Shown piece by piece: positions 6,693-11,942 of a stretch of DNA of 11,942 nt (within the stretch, counting starts at the first letter, position 1; each line of letters opens with the position of its first letter). Source of the DNA: CAIKMD01 sp035533255 (GTDB lineage: Bacteria; Pseudomonadota; Alphaproteobacteria; ATCC43930; CGMCC-115725); NCBI GenBank assembly GCA_035533255.1, contig DATLUE010000316.1, positions 1-11,942 on the forward strand, written 5' to 3'. The notes beneath the pieces are model-generated. The model was given only the letters and a program-made list of their open reading frames with translations. It did not search any database and was not told the DNA's origin. The translations under genes and the position numbers were made by a program.

Positions 6693-6837
6693 GCAATGGG
6701 ACTTCAGCTACCAACCGACCACTCAAATGGTCGAACACAAAAAATGTCCGGGCCGCCTTTCTCAAAACGTCATTGTTGATGGAAACTGGCGAAACGCTGA
6801 GGCTGCTCTTACCGATGTCGCTGCCCTAATCGCATGA
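6562..6837 (+). pseudogene. Displaced C-terminal part of the putative restriction endonuclease
   Basis: This open frame (positions equal to 1 modulo 3) continues the endonuclease after the A8 tract. It reads KKSARGFACVDFQRTRASKG, then a Cys-Ser-Arg-Tyr-Tyr and DEFDILAACL block, then a WDFSY strand and CPGRLSQNVIVD. The FQRTR and DEFDILA blocks are the kind of segment that follows the ECK motif in type II nucleases, so this is the real C-terminus, about 90 residues. Its TGA (6835-6837) overlaps the methyltransferase ATG as ATGA, as expected of an originally coupled operon. It has no ribosome site of its own, and the in-frame ATG at 6478 lies upstream of the tract in non-native frame. One fewer A anywhere in 6561-6568 would restore the gene. 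Confidence 0.75.
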
Positions 6838-8057
6838 AAGCGGTATCGATTTTCTCGGGGGCCGGCGGGCTCGACTACGGCTTTGAGGCAGCGGGCTTTC
6901 AGAGCCGCGTTTGTGTCGATTTTGACGCGGAGGCGTGCGCGACGCTTAGAGCGAACAGAGCTTGGCCTGTGATCCAAGCCGACGTCATGGAGTTGCCTGC
7001 AGAAGATATACTCCGTGCTGCTGCGCTTGAGCCTGGAGAGACAGACGTTTTACTCGGTGGCCCACCTTGCCAGCCATTCTCAAAATCGGGCTACTGGTGG
7101 CGGGGTGATGCGCTGCGACTCGAGGATCCGCGCGCAGGGACTTTAGGCCGGTATCTGACGATTATCCGCGAACTGCGGCCTCGAGTCGTGCTCTTCGAAA
7201 ATGTGGATGCCGTTGGCTACGAGGGTAAGGATGAAGGCCTTCAGCTCCTGGTCGATGGCCTCAAGGCGATAAACGTACTCACTGGCACGCGTTACGAACC
7301 CACAATCGGGCTTATCGACGCCGCCGACTATGGCGTGCCTCAGCATCGCACTCGGCTGTTCTTAGTTGCCGCGCGTGACGGACGGATATTTCGCTTTCCA
7401 AATCCTTCTCACTCGAGAGAGGACTTGCTTTCGGGACAAACGAAGCGTGAGGCGTTCTCGACTGCATGGGATGCTATCGGTGATCTGGACTCGCTCTCGA
7501 ATGAGGCAGGCTTAGAACTGACCGGAAAATGGGCACAACTCCTCCCCTCGATTCCCGAGGGACGGAATTACCTTTGGCACACTTCCCGAGGTGGTGGGAA
7601 GCCGCTGTTTGGGTGGAGAACGCGGTTTTGGAGCTTCCTACTCAAACTTGCAAAGGATCAGCCCTCTTGGACCATCCAGGCACAGCCAGGTCCTGCTACT
7701 GGGCCTTTCCATTGGTCCAACCGCCTTCTCAGCGCTCGCGAGTTATGCCGACTACAGACATTTCCAGATGATGTAACGATCGTTGGTGACCGCCGGTCTG
7801 CCCAAAAACAGTTGGGAAATGCCGTTCCCAGCTTACTTGCGGAAGTGCTCGCGAGAGCGATCCGCAGCCAGCTTCTCAACGCTCCGCTGGCCGATCTGCC
7901 GCCGCGCTTGCTCCCAACCAAGCGACGCCCGATTCCGGACCCCGAGAAAGTAGCCCTTGTTCCAGAGAGCTATCACTTTCTTTCGGGAAAGCACGCTGCC
8001 CATCCCGGTACTGGAAAAGGCCCTAGTGCAGTAGGTCGGCGAACATCAATCTCCTAG
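6834..8057 (+). CDS. DNA (cytosine-5) methyltransferase, Dcm family, of the RM cassette
   Basis: This enzyme transfers a methyl group from SAM to carbon 5 of a cytosine in a specific DNA site, protecting host DNA. The 407-aa protein has the C5-methyltransferase motifs in order: I FSGAGGLDYGFEAAGF (7-22), IV GGPPCQPFSKSG with catalytic Cys79 (75-86), VI ENV (122-124), VIII QHRTRLFLV (170-178), IX RELCRLQTFPDD (302-313) and X QLGNAVPSLLAE (326-337). The target-recognition region is between VIII and IX (about 180-300) and includes WRTRFWSFLLKLA and IQAQPGPATGPFHW. The methylated site cannot be deduced. The ATG overlaps the endonuclease stop in the restored frame. The tail after about 345 is Pro/Lys-rich and probably disordered. 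All key residues are present, so methylation should be active even though the nuclease frame is broken. Confidence 0.95.
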   Translation: MKAVSIFSGAGGLDYGFEAAGFQSRVCVDFDAEACATLRANRAWPVIQADVMELPAEDILRAAALEPGETDVLLGGPPCQPFSKSGYWWRGDALRLEDPRAGTLGRYLTIIRELRPRVVLFENVDAVGYEGKDEGLQLLVDGLKAINVLTGTRYEPTIGLIDAADYGVPQHRTRLFLVAARDGRIFRFPNPSHSREDLLSGQTKREAFSTAWDAIGDLDSLSNEAGLELTGKWAQLLPSIPEGRNYLWHTSRGGGKPLFGWRTRFWSFLLKLAKDQPSWTIQAQPGPATGPFHWSNRLLSARELCRLQTFPDDVTIVGDRRSAQKQLGNAVPSLLAEVLARAIRSQLLNAPLADLPPRLLPTKRRPIPDPEKVALVPESYHFLSGKHAAHPGTGKGPSAVGRRTSIS

Positions 8058-8065
8058 CATCCCTA

Positions 8066-8470
8066 ATGTCTCGAACGCTTTCTAAATCGGAGATGATGGC
8101 GCGAATTCAAAGCCGGAATACCCGGCCAGAGCGCGTTGTAAGATCAACACTCCATCGGCTCGGCTGGCGATACCGGCTTCATGTGAAAGCCCTTCCTGGC
8201 TCGCCCGATATCGCTAATCAGACACGCCAATTTGCAATTTTCGTGCATGGCTGCTTTTGGCATCAACATGCTCCTTGCCGCCTTGCGCGGATGCCCAGAC
8301 GAAATCTCGAATATTGGGGTCCGAAACTGCGCCGCAACATCGAGCGTGATCAACAAGATTTGGTGCGCTTAAAGCAGAAAGGCTATCGCGTGCTGGTGAT
8401 CTGGGAGTGTGAGACAAAGGATGTGCCTTCTGTAGAAAAGCGTTTACGAAATTTCCTGAGGGATACCTGA
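8066..8470 (+). CDS. vsr: Very-short-patch mismatch repair endonuclease
   Basis: Vsr nicks DNA 5' of the T in T:G mismatches produced when 5-methylcytosine deaminates, so repair restores C. It is a usual companion of C5 methyltransferases. The 134-aa protein matches the family through MARIQSRNTRPE near the N-terminus, PGSPDIA with catalytic Asp48 (E. coli Asp51), FVHGCFWHQH with His61 and His66 and a zinc-binding Cys63, Cys71, YWGPKLRRNIERD (83-95) and VIWECE with Cys115. It starts 8 bp after the methyltransferase stop, in one operon. The ribosome site is weak, so reinitiation is likely. Length is normal, without the longer C-terminal tail of the E. coli protein. Low-G+C codon use agrees with the rest of the cassette. 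Confidence 0.94.
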   Translation: MSRTLSKSEMMARIQSRNTRPERVVRSTLHRLGWRYRLHVKALPGSPDIANQTRQFAIFVHGCFWHQHAPCRLARMPRRNLEYWGPKLRRNIERDQQDLVRLKQKGYRVLVIWECETKDVPSVEKRLRNFLRDT

Positions 8471-8472
8471 CA

Positions 8473-8500
8473 TTGTCGGCAGCGCGCTCGCCGCTATCCT
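8473..8500 (+). promoter_or_regulatory. Probable promoter of rlmI
   Basis: TTGTCG (8473-8478) and TATCCT (8495-8500) are 16 bp apart in the 37-bp gap between vsr and the next gene. The start codon lies 8 bp past the -10 element, so the transcript would be leaderless or nearly so, and no ribosome site is visible. This lets the host gene keep its own expression despite the foreign block upstream. Confidence 0.5.
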
Positions 8501-8507
8501 GCACGTC

Positions 8508-9707
8508 ATGAGCCCTACCTCCACAAGCCGTCCGACGATCCGGCTGCTGCCCGGCCACGACAAGCGCGCTGCCTTCGGCCATCCTTGGGTCTATTCCAAC
8601 GAGATCGCGATGGATGTGGCGGCGAAAGCGCTGACGCCGGGCAGTCTCGTTGCGCTCGCCACCGCCAGTGGCAAAGCGCTCGGGGTCGCGACCTTCAACC
8701 CGCACACCCTGGTCGCCGCGCGCATCCTCCAGCGCGATCCGGCCGCGCGCATCGACCGGGATTTCTTCGCCGCGCGGCTGGAGCGCGCGCTTGCCCTGCG
8801 CCACCGCCTTTATCCCGAGCCCTATTACCGGCTGATCCACGCCGAGGCCGACGGCTTGCCCGGCATCGTGCTCGACCGCTTCGGCGACGTGCTGAGCTGC
8901 CAGATCAACACCGCCGGCATGGCGCTGCTGCAAGAGGAATTTCTCGCCGCCTGCCATGCGGTGCTGGCGCCGCGCGCGATCGTGTTGCGCAACGACACCG
9001 CCGCGCGCGTCCTCGAAGGGCTGGCGGGCGAGGACCGCGTCGCCTTCGGCGAAATCGCGCCGCCGGTCGAGATCGTCGAGAACGGCGCGCGCTTCGCGAT
9101 CGATCCGCTGGGCGGGCAGAAGACCGGCTGGTTCTACGACCAGCGCGAGAACCGCCGCCTCGCCAGCCGCTTTGCCGCCGGCGCGCGCGTGCTCGATCTC
9201 TATTGCTTCGGCGGCGGCTTCGGCATTCTCGCGGCGCTATCGGGCGCCGATCAGGTGCTGGCGGTCGACCGCTCGGAAGCGGCGCTGGCGCTCGCCGCAA
9301 CCTCCGCCGCGCTGAACGGCGTCGCCGCGCGCTGCCGCTTCGCGCGCGGCGACGCCTTCGACGAGCTCGAGCGGCTGCATGGCCAGGGCGAGCGCTTCGA
9401 TCTGGTGATCGCCGATCCGCCGGCCTTCGCGCGCGCGAAGAAGGATCTCGGGCCGGCGCTGCGCGGCTATCGCAAGCTCGCGCGCATGTCGGCAGCGCTG
9501 GTCGCGAAGGGCGGCGCGCTGCTCGTCGCGTCATGCTCGCATCAGGTCGAAACCGATGCCTTCGCCGAAGCGGTGAGCCGCGGATTGGCTGACGCGCAGC
9601 GCGAGGGGCGCATCGTCGCCAGCACCGGCGCCGCGCCCGACCATCCGGTGCATCCCCTGCTGCCGGAAAGCGCCTACCTCAAAGCGCAGATGCTCGTGCT
9701 GGACTAG
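8508..9707 (+). CDS. rlmI: 23S rRNA (cytosine-5) methyltransferase, RlmI family
   Basis: This SAM-dependent enzyme is expected to methylate carbon 5 of a 23S rRNA cytosine (C1962 in E. coli). Of 399 aa, the N-terminal part (about 10-80: LLPGHDKRAAFGHPWVYSNE, then a basic beta-rich stretch) is the PUA-like RNA-binding domain. The middle has RLIHAEADGLPGIVLDRFGD, a family hallmark. The Rossmann methyltransferase domain carries GWFYDQRENRR, motif I VLDLYCFGGGFGILAA, acidic VDRSEAAL, motif IV ADPPAF and Cys343 in VASCSHQV. RlmI homologues use the DPPxF and SCSH segments for catalysis. High-G+C codon use is like ggt and unlike the preceding cassette, which marks the right border of the insert. The assignment to the RlmI/RlmK-like family is firm; the exact rRNA target is inferred. 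Confidence 0.92.
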   Translation: MSPTSTSRPTIRLLPGHDKRAAFGHPWVYSNEIAMDVAAKALTPGSLVALATASGKALGVATFNPHTLVAARILQRDPAARIDRDFFAARLERALALRHRLYPEPYYRLIHAEADGLPGIVLDRFGDVLSCQINTAGMALLQEEFLAACHAVLAPRAIVLRNDTAARVLEGLAGEDRVAFGEIAPPVEIVENGARFAIDPLGGQKTGWFYDQRENRRLASRFAAGARVLDLYCFGGGFGILAALSGADQVLAVDRSEAALALAATSAALNGVAARCRFARGDAFDELERLHGQGERFDLVIADPPAFARAKKDLGPALRGYRKLARMSAALVAKGGALLVASCSHQVETDAFAEAVSRGLADAQREGRIVASTGAAPDHPVHPLLPESAYLKAQMLVLD

Positions 9708-9759
9708 CCGGTGGAGGCTTGTCACAATTCACCGCCGTCAAACACCGAGGCCAAGGCGC

Positions 9760-9987
9760 ATGAATGACACGTTGGTTACTGAGCTTTTGAAGCTCAGCCC
9801 CGCCGAGCGCATCGCGTTGGCCGAAGAGCTTTGGGATAGCGTCGCCACGCATCCCGAAGAACTGCCGCCTCTATCTGATGCGCAACGTGCCGAAATCGAG
9901 CGTCGCATTGAGGCGCATAAGCGGGACCCGTCCATTGCGTTAAGCTGGGATGACGTGCGCGCGAGACTTCGCGCGCGTCTCGGATGA
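9760..9987 (+). CDS. Antitoxin of a ParE-type toxin-antitoxin pair (addiction module component family)
   Basis: This 75-aa acidic protein begins MNDTLVTELLKLSPAERIAL, followed by AEELWDSV and a helical charged C-terminus ending SWDDVRARLRARLG. This is the standard pattern of the small unstable addiction-module antitoxins (TIGR02574-like), which bind and neutralise a RelE/ParE-fold toxin. An AAGG ribosome site lies 5 bp before ATG 9760. Its TGA overlaps the toxin ATG as ATGA. Such antitoxins usually repress their own operon together with the toxin. No obvious operator is seen in the 52 bp after rlmI. The gene looks intact. Confidence 0.9.
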   Translation: MNDTLVTELLKLSPAERIALAEELWDSVATHPEELPPLSDAQRAEIERRIEAHKRDPSIALSWDDVRARLRARLG

Positions 9988-10277
9988 AGCGTACCCAGTT
10001 TTAGCCCGAGGCCGAAGCCAAGATTTCTCAAGCAATTGATTGGTACGAGGCACGCCGCAAAGGTCTCGGCGGTCAATTCTTATATTCGCTCGAAACAACA
10101 ATCGAGATTGTCCAGCGCAACCCAGAGATTTATCCGACCATATTCGGCGAAGCGCGCCGCGCCGTCTTGCGACGCTATCCATATAGCCTCATTTATATTG
10201 CTGTCGCGGACGCAATCCTCATCGCGGCCTGCGCTCATGCGCGACGAGACCCAACCCTGTGGCAGCGCCGGCTGTGA
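9984..10277 (+). pseudogene. parE: ParE/RelE-type toxin with premature amber codon
   Basis: From ATG 9984 the frame reads MKRTQF, then TAG (10002-10004), then 90 uninterrupted codons: PEAEAKISQAIDWYEARRKG, a LGGQFLYSLE helix, NPEIYP, RRAVLRRYPYSLIYI and ending HARRDPTLWQRRL. This is a complete ParE-family toxin apart from one stop at codon 7, where the family normally continues directly into PEAEAE. TAG is one base from several sense codons. No ATG or well-placed GTG follows before the first helix, so the toxin is very probably not made unless the amber codon is suppressed. Its stop is 2 bp from the end of the convergent kinase gene. The ParE fold normally blocks DNA gyrase. Confidence 0.87.
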
Positions 10278-10279
10278 TG

Positions 10280-11677
10280 CTAGGCGCTTAGCCGCGGCAG
10301 CGTCAGCCGGAAGATCGTGCCGGCGCCGGTGCTCTCGTCGAGCGCGATGTCGCCGCCATGCGCGCGCATCACCTCGCGCGCGATCGCGAGTCCCAGGCCC
10401 GTTCCGCCCGGGCGGGCGGAACCAGCAAAAGGCCGGAACAGATTCTCGCGCGCCTTGGGTGGCAGGCCCGGCCCGTCATCCGCGATCTCGATCACCAGCA
10501 TCGCCTCGCTTTCGGCGGCGCGCAGGGTCAGGCGATGGGCGCCGGCCTGGGCCGCGTTCTGCACCAGATTGTGCAGCACGCGATAGAGCTGGTCGCGATC
10601 GGCGGCGGCGATCAGCAAGGGCGAGACTTTGTTCTCGACCAAAAGCCGATCCGTGCCCGTGCGAAATTCCATCTCGGCGATTTCTTCGCTGAGGCCCGCA
10701 AGCGCGAAGCGGCTGCGGCGCAACGGCGGCGCGCCCTCGCGCGTGTAATCGAGCGTGCCGGTGGTCAGCGCCACCGCGCGGTCGATCGCGGCGGCCAGGC
10801 CGGGCGCGACGCGCCGCAGCTCGGGCGCGGCGCTGGTCGCGATGCCGTCGGCCAAAAGCCGCATGGTCGCGAGGATGTTCTTCAAATCGTGATTGATCTT
10901 GGTAACCGCGGTGCCGAGCGCGGCAAGGCGCTCTTTCTGCGCCAGCGCCTGATGCACGGTCGCCTGCATTCCCGCCAGCTCGCGCTCGGCCTGGCCGAGC
11001 TCGTCGCGGCGGCCCAGCGGCTTGATCACCCGCGTCGCATCGGCGGGGTCTTCGCGAAACTTGATCATGCCCAGGGTCAGCCGGCGCATCGGCCGGACCA
11101 GCAGCCATTGCAGGCTGAGATAGACAAGCGCCGCCGTGATCAGCGAGATCGCCAGCGACGCGCCGAACAGCCGCCGCCCGAACGCCCACATCTCGGCGCG
11201 CAGCGGCCGCTCGTCAAGCAGCAGCTCGACCGTGACGCCCGGCTCCTTCGCGGACATGTCGAGCACGCGCAGGATGCGATTGTCGGAGCGCAAGAGCGTC
11301 GCGACCGCGTCGCGGATGAGGGCGAACATGCCGACCCCGCGCAGATCGAAGGTCGCATTCGGCGTTGGCGGCATGTCCGAATCGATCATCAAGGTTGCGT
11401 CTTCCTCGTGAACCGCGATGCCGTGGGCGCCGACATCGGCCAAGAGCTCGTTGGCGAGCGACTGGCTGACGCTGTTGTCGGGCGTCGCCTCGAGCGCGAA
11501 CACGGCGAGGCGCGCTGCGTCGAGCCGGTCCTCGAGATAGGCGAGGCGGTCCCGCGCCACCGAGGGCACGAAGATCAGCACTTCCGAGAGCATGACGAAG
11601 AATACCGTCAGGACCAGCAGCCGAGCCGACAGCCCGGTCGCGAGGCCGCTCCACAACCGTTTGACGCCCATAAGCAT
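10280..11677 (-). CDS. Orphan membrane sensor histidine kinase
   Basis: This 465-aa protein has a classic layout: transmembrane helix 1 (about 18-40), a periplasmic sensor region (about 41-170), transmembrane helix 2 (about 172-193), HAMP linker (about 194-245), a HisKA dimerisation helix with His263 in INHDLKNILA, and a HATPase domain with N-box HNLVQNA (369-375), G1 DDGPG (400-404) and G2 GGTGLGL (424-430). The H-box reads HDLKN rather than HELRN, a known variant. No response regulator is adjacent, so its partner is unknown and must be elsewhere. ATG 11677 and ATG 11671 are both plausible starts: GGAAAG lies upstream of the first, and GGGAA sits 6 bp before the second. It is transcribed divergently from rpmH, sharing the short upstream region. 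Confidence 0.92.
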   Translation of the reverse strand: MLMGVKRLWSGLATGLSARLLVLTVFFVMLSEVLIFVPSVARDRLAYLEDRLDAARLAVFALEATPDNSVSQSLANELLADVGAHGIAVHEEDATLMIDSDMPPTPNATFDLRGVGMFALIRDAVATLLRSDNRILRVLDMSAKEPGVTVELLLDERPLRAEMWAFGRRLFGASLAISLITAALVYLSLQWLLVRPMRRLTLGMIKFREDPADATRVIKPLGRRDELGQAERELAGMQATVHQALAQKERLAALGTAVTKINHDLKNILATMRLLADGIATSAAPELRRVAPGLAAAIDRAVALTTGTLDYTREGAPPLRRSRFALAGLSEEIAEMEFRTGTDRLLVENKVSPLLIAAADRDQLYRVLHNLVQNAAQAGAHRLTLRAAESEAMLVIEIADDGPGLPPKARENLFRPFAGSARPGGTGLGLAIAREVMRAHGGDIALDESTGAGTIFRLTLPRLSA

Positions 11678-11699
11678 TTCCCGGCTTTCCGGCGCGGCG

Positions 11700-11728
11700 T
11701 TGACTTGGCGCGCGCATAATTCTATACA
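11700..11728 (+). promoter_or_regulatory. rpmH promoter, near-consensus sigma-70
   Basis: TTGACT (11700-11705) and TATACA (11723-11728) are exactly 17 bp apart. Transcription would start near 11735, giving a short leader with ribosome site AGAAGGG (11754-11760) ahead of GTG 11769. A strong promoter is expected for a ribosomal protein gene. It lies in the divergent gap with the kinase gene, so its -35 is only 23 bp from that gene's start. Confidence 0.8.
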
Positions 11729-11768
11729 GCGCGCTCATTCCGGAAAGCCAGAAAGAAGGGTCGCCCTC

Positions 11769-11903
11769 GTGAAGCGCACCTATCAGCCGAGCAAAATCGT
11801 TCGCAAGCGCCGTCACGGCTTCCGTGCACGGATGGCGACGGTCGGCGGTCGTCGCGTGCTGTCCAGCCGGCGCGCCAAAGGGCGCAAACGGCTGAGCGCC
11901 TGA
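11769..11903 (+). CDS. rpmH: 50S ribosomal protein L34
   Basis: GTG 11769 starts a 44-residue, Arg/Lys-rich protein: KRTYQPSKIVRKRRHGFRAR, a middle MATVGGRRVL and an end RRAKGRKRLSA. This is the complete bacterial L34, a small structural protein of the large ribosomal subunit. An AGAAGGG ribosome site sits 8 bp upstream. An in-frame reading extends upstream to 11592, but it crosses the promoter and is not expressed as protein. rpmH is usually followed by rnpA. Confidence 0.97.
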   Translation: MKRTYQPSKIVRKRRHGFRARMATVGGRRVLSSRRAKGRKRLSA

Positions 11904-11925
11904 CGAATATCTACGGCTCGCATCG

Positions 11926-11942
11926 ATGCCCGCCGTCGCGCG
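11926..11942 (+). CDS. rnpA: Possible start of rnpA (RNase P protein), cut by the window edge
   Basis: ATG 11926 begins MPAVAR before the window ends. rpmH is nearly always followed by rnpA in bacteria, and an M-P-x-x-x-R beginning fits alphaproteobacterial RnpA proteins. Only five full codons are visible and there is no clear ribosome site, so the call rests on gene order. Confidence 0.4.

Noticed and set aside
7560..7730. Deducing the methylated DNA sequence from the target-recognition region
   Set aside because: The region is visible, but its specificity cannot be assigned from memory with confidence; it needs REBASE comparison or methylome data.
10265..10300. Bidirectional terminator between the toxin remnant and the kinase
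   Set aside because: The two stops are 2 bp apart and no stem with a T run is visible on either strand.
10358..11719. Long plus-strand open frame opposite the orphan kinase
   Set aside because: Composition is that of a G+C-rich shadow (His, Arg, Gln, Gly runs), and the minus strand holds every histidine-kinase motif in order.

Overview
The window looks like chromosomal DNA of a high-G+C alphaproteobacterium, most likely Rhodospirillales-like. This is an inference from strong codon bias towards G/C in third positions, alphaproteobacterial-type promoters (TTGnnn-16/17-TAnnnT), an MHYT-domain sensor kinase, the style of the lipoprotein-gpt-ggt cluster, and rpmH on the edge of an rnpA-like start. 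No species can be named from the sequence alone.

Layout, left to right. (1) 1-138: the right end of an IS5-family insertion sequence, carrying the last 41 codons of its transposase. It abuts, and has evidently cut, an MHYT-domain histidine kinase gene. The remaining two thirds of that kinase (to 1430) overlap a single-domain response regulator (1427-1792) by 4 bp, so this was a two-component pair. (2) 1847-1923, minus strand: tRNA-Arg(ACG) with encoded CCA and a recognisable promoter. (3) 2166-5594: a compact plus-strand cluster of an outer-membrane-type lipoprotein, a xanthine/guanine phosphoribosyltransferase (gpt) and a secreted gamma-glutamyltransferase (ggt). The gaps are 7 bp and a 4-bp overlap. 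(4) 5658-8470: a lower-G+C restriction-modification cassette made of a PD-(D/E)XK-type putative restriction endonuclease, a C5-cytosine DNA methyltransferase and a Vsr mismatch endonuclease. It sits as a foreign block between ggt and rlmI. The endonuclease is frameshifted by one extra A in an A8 tract. Removing one A rejoins a 392-codon gene that overlaps the methyltransferase start by ATGA. (5) 8508-9707: rlmI-type 23S rRNA cytosine methyltransferase, with its own promoter squeezed into the 37 bp after vsr. (6) 9760-10277: an antitoxin/ParE-type toxin-antitoxin pair in which the toxin carries an amber stop at codon 7. (7) 10280-11677, minus strand: an orphan membrane histidine kinase. (8) 11769-11903: rpmH (L34) behind a near-consensus sigma-70 promoter, followed by a possible rnpA start.

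Functionally this is a host backbone (translation genes, purine salvage, glutathione/gamma-glutamyl metabolism, sensing) interrupted by three kinds of mobile or selfish DNA: an IS, an RM-Vsr cassette and a TA module. Each shows damage: a kinase cut by the IS, an endonuclease with a homopolymer frameshift, and a toxin with a nonsense codon. In both defence modules the protective partner (methyltransferase, antitoxin) is intact and the harmful partner (nuclease, toxin) is broken. I saw no clearly new multi-gene system. The most novel piece is the endonuclease, whose N-terminal domain I could not assign, together with its A8 tract.
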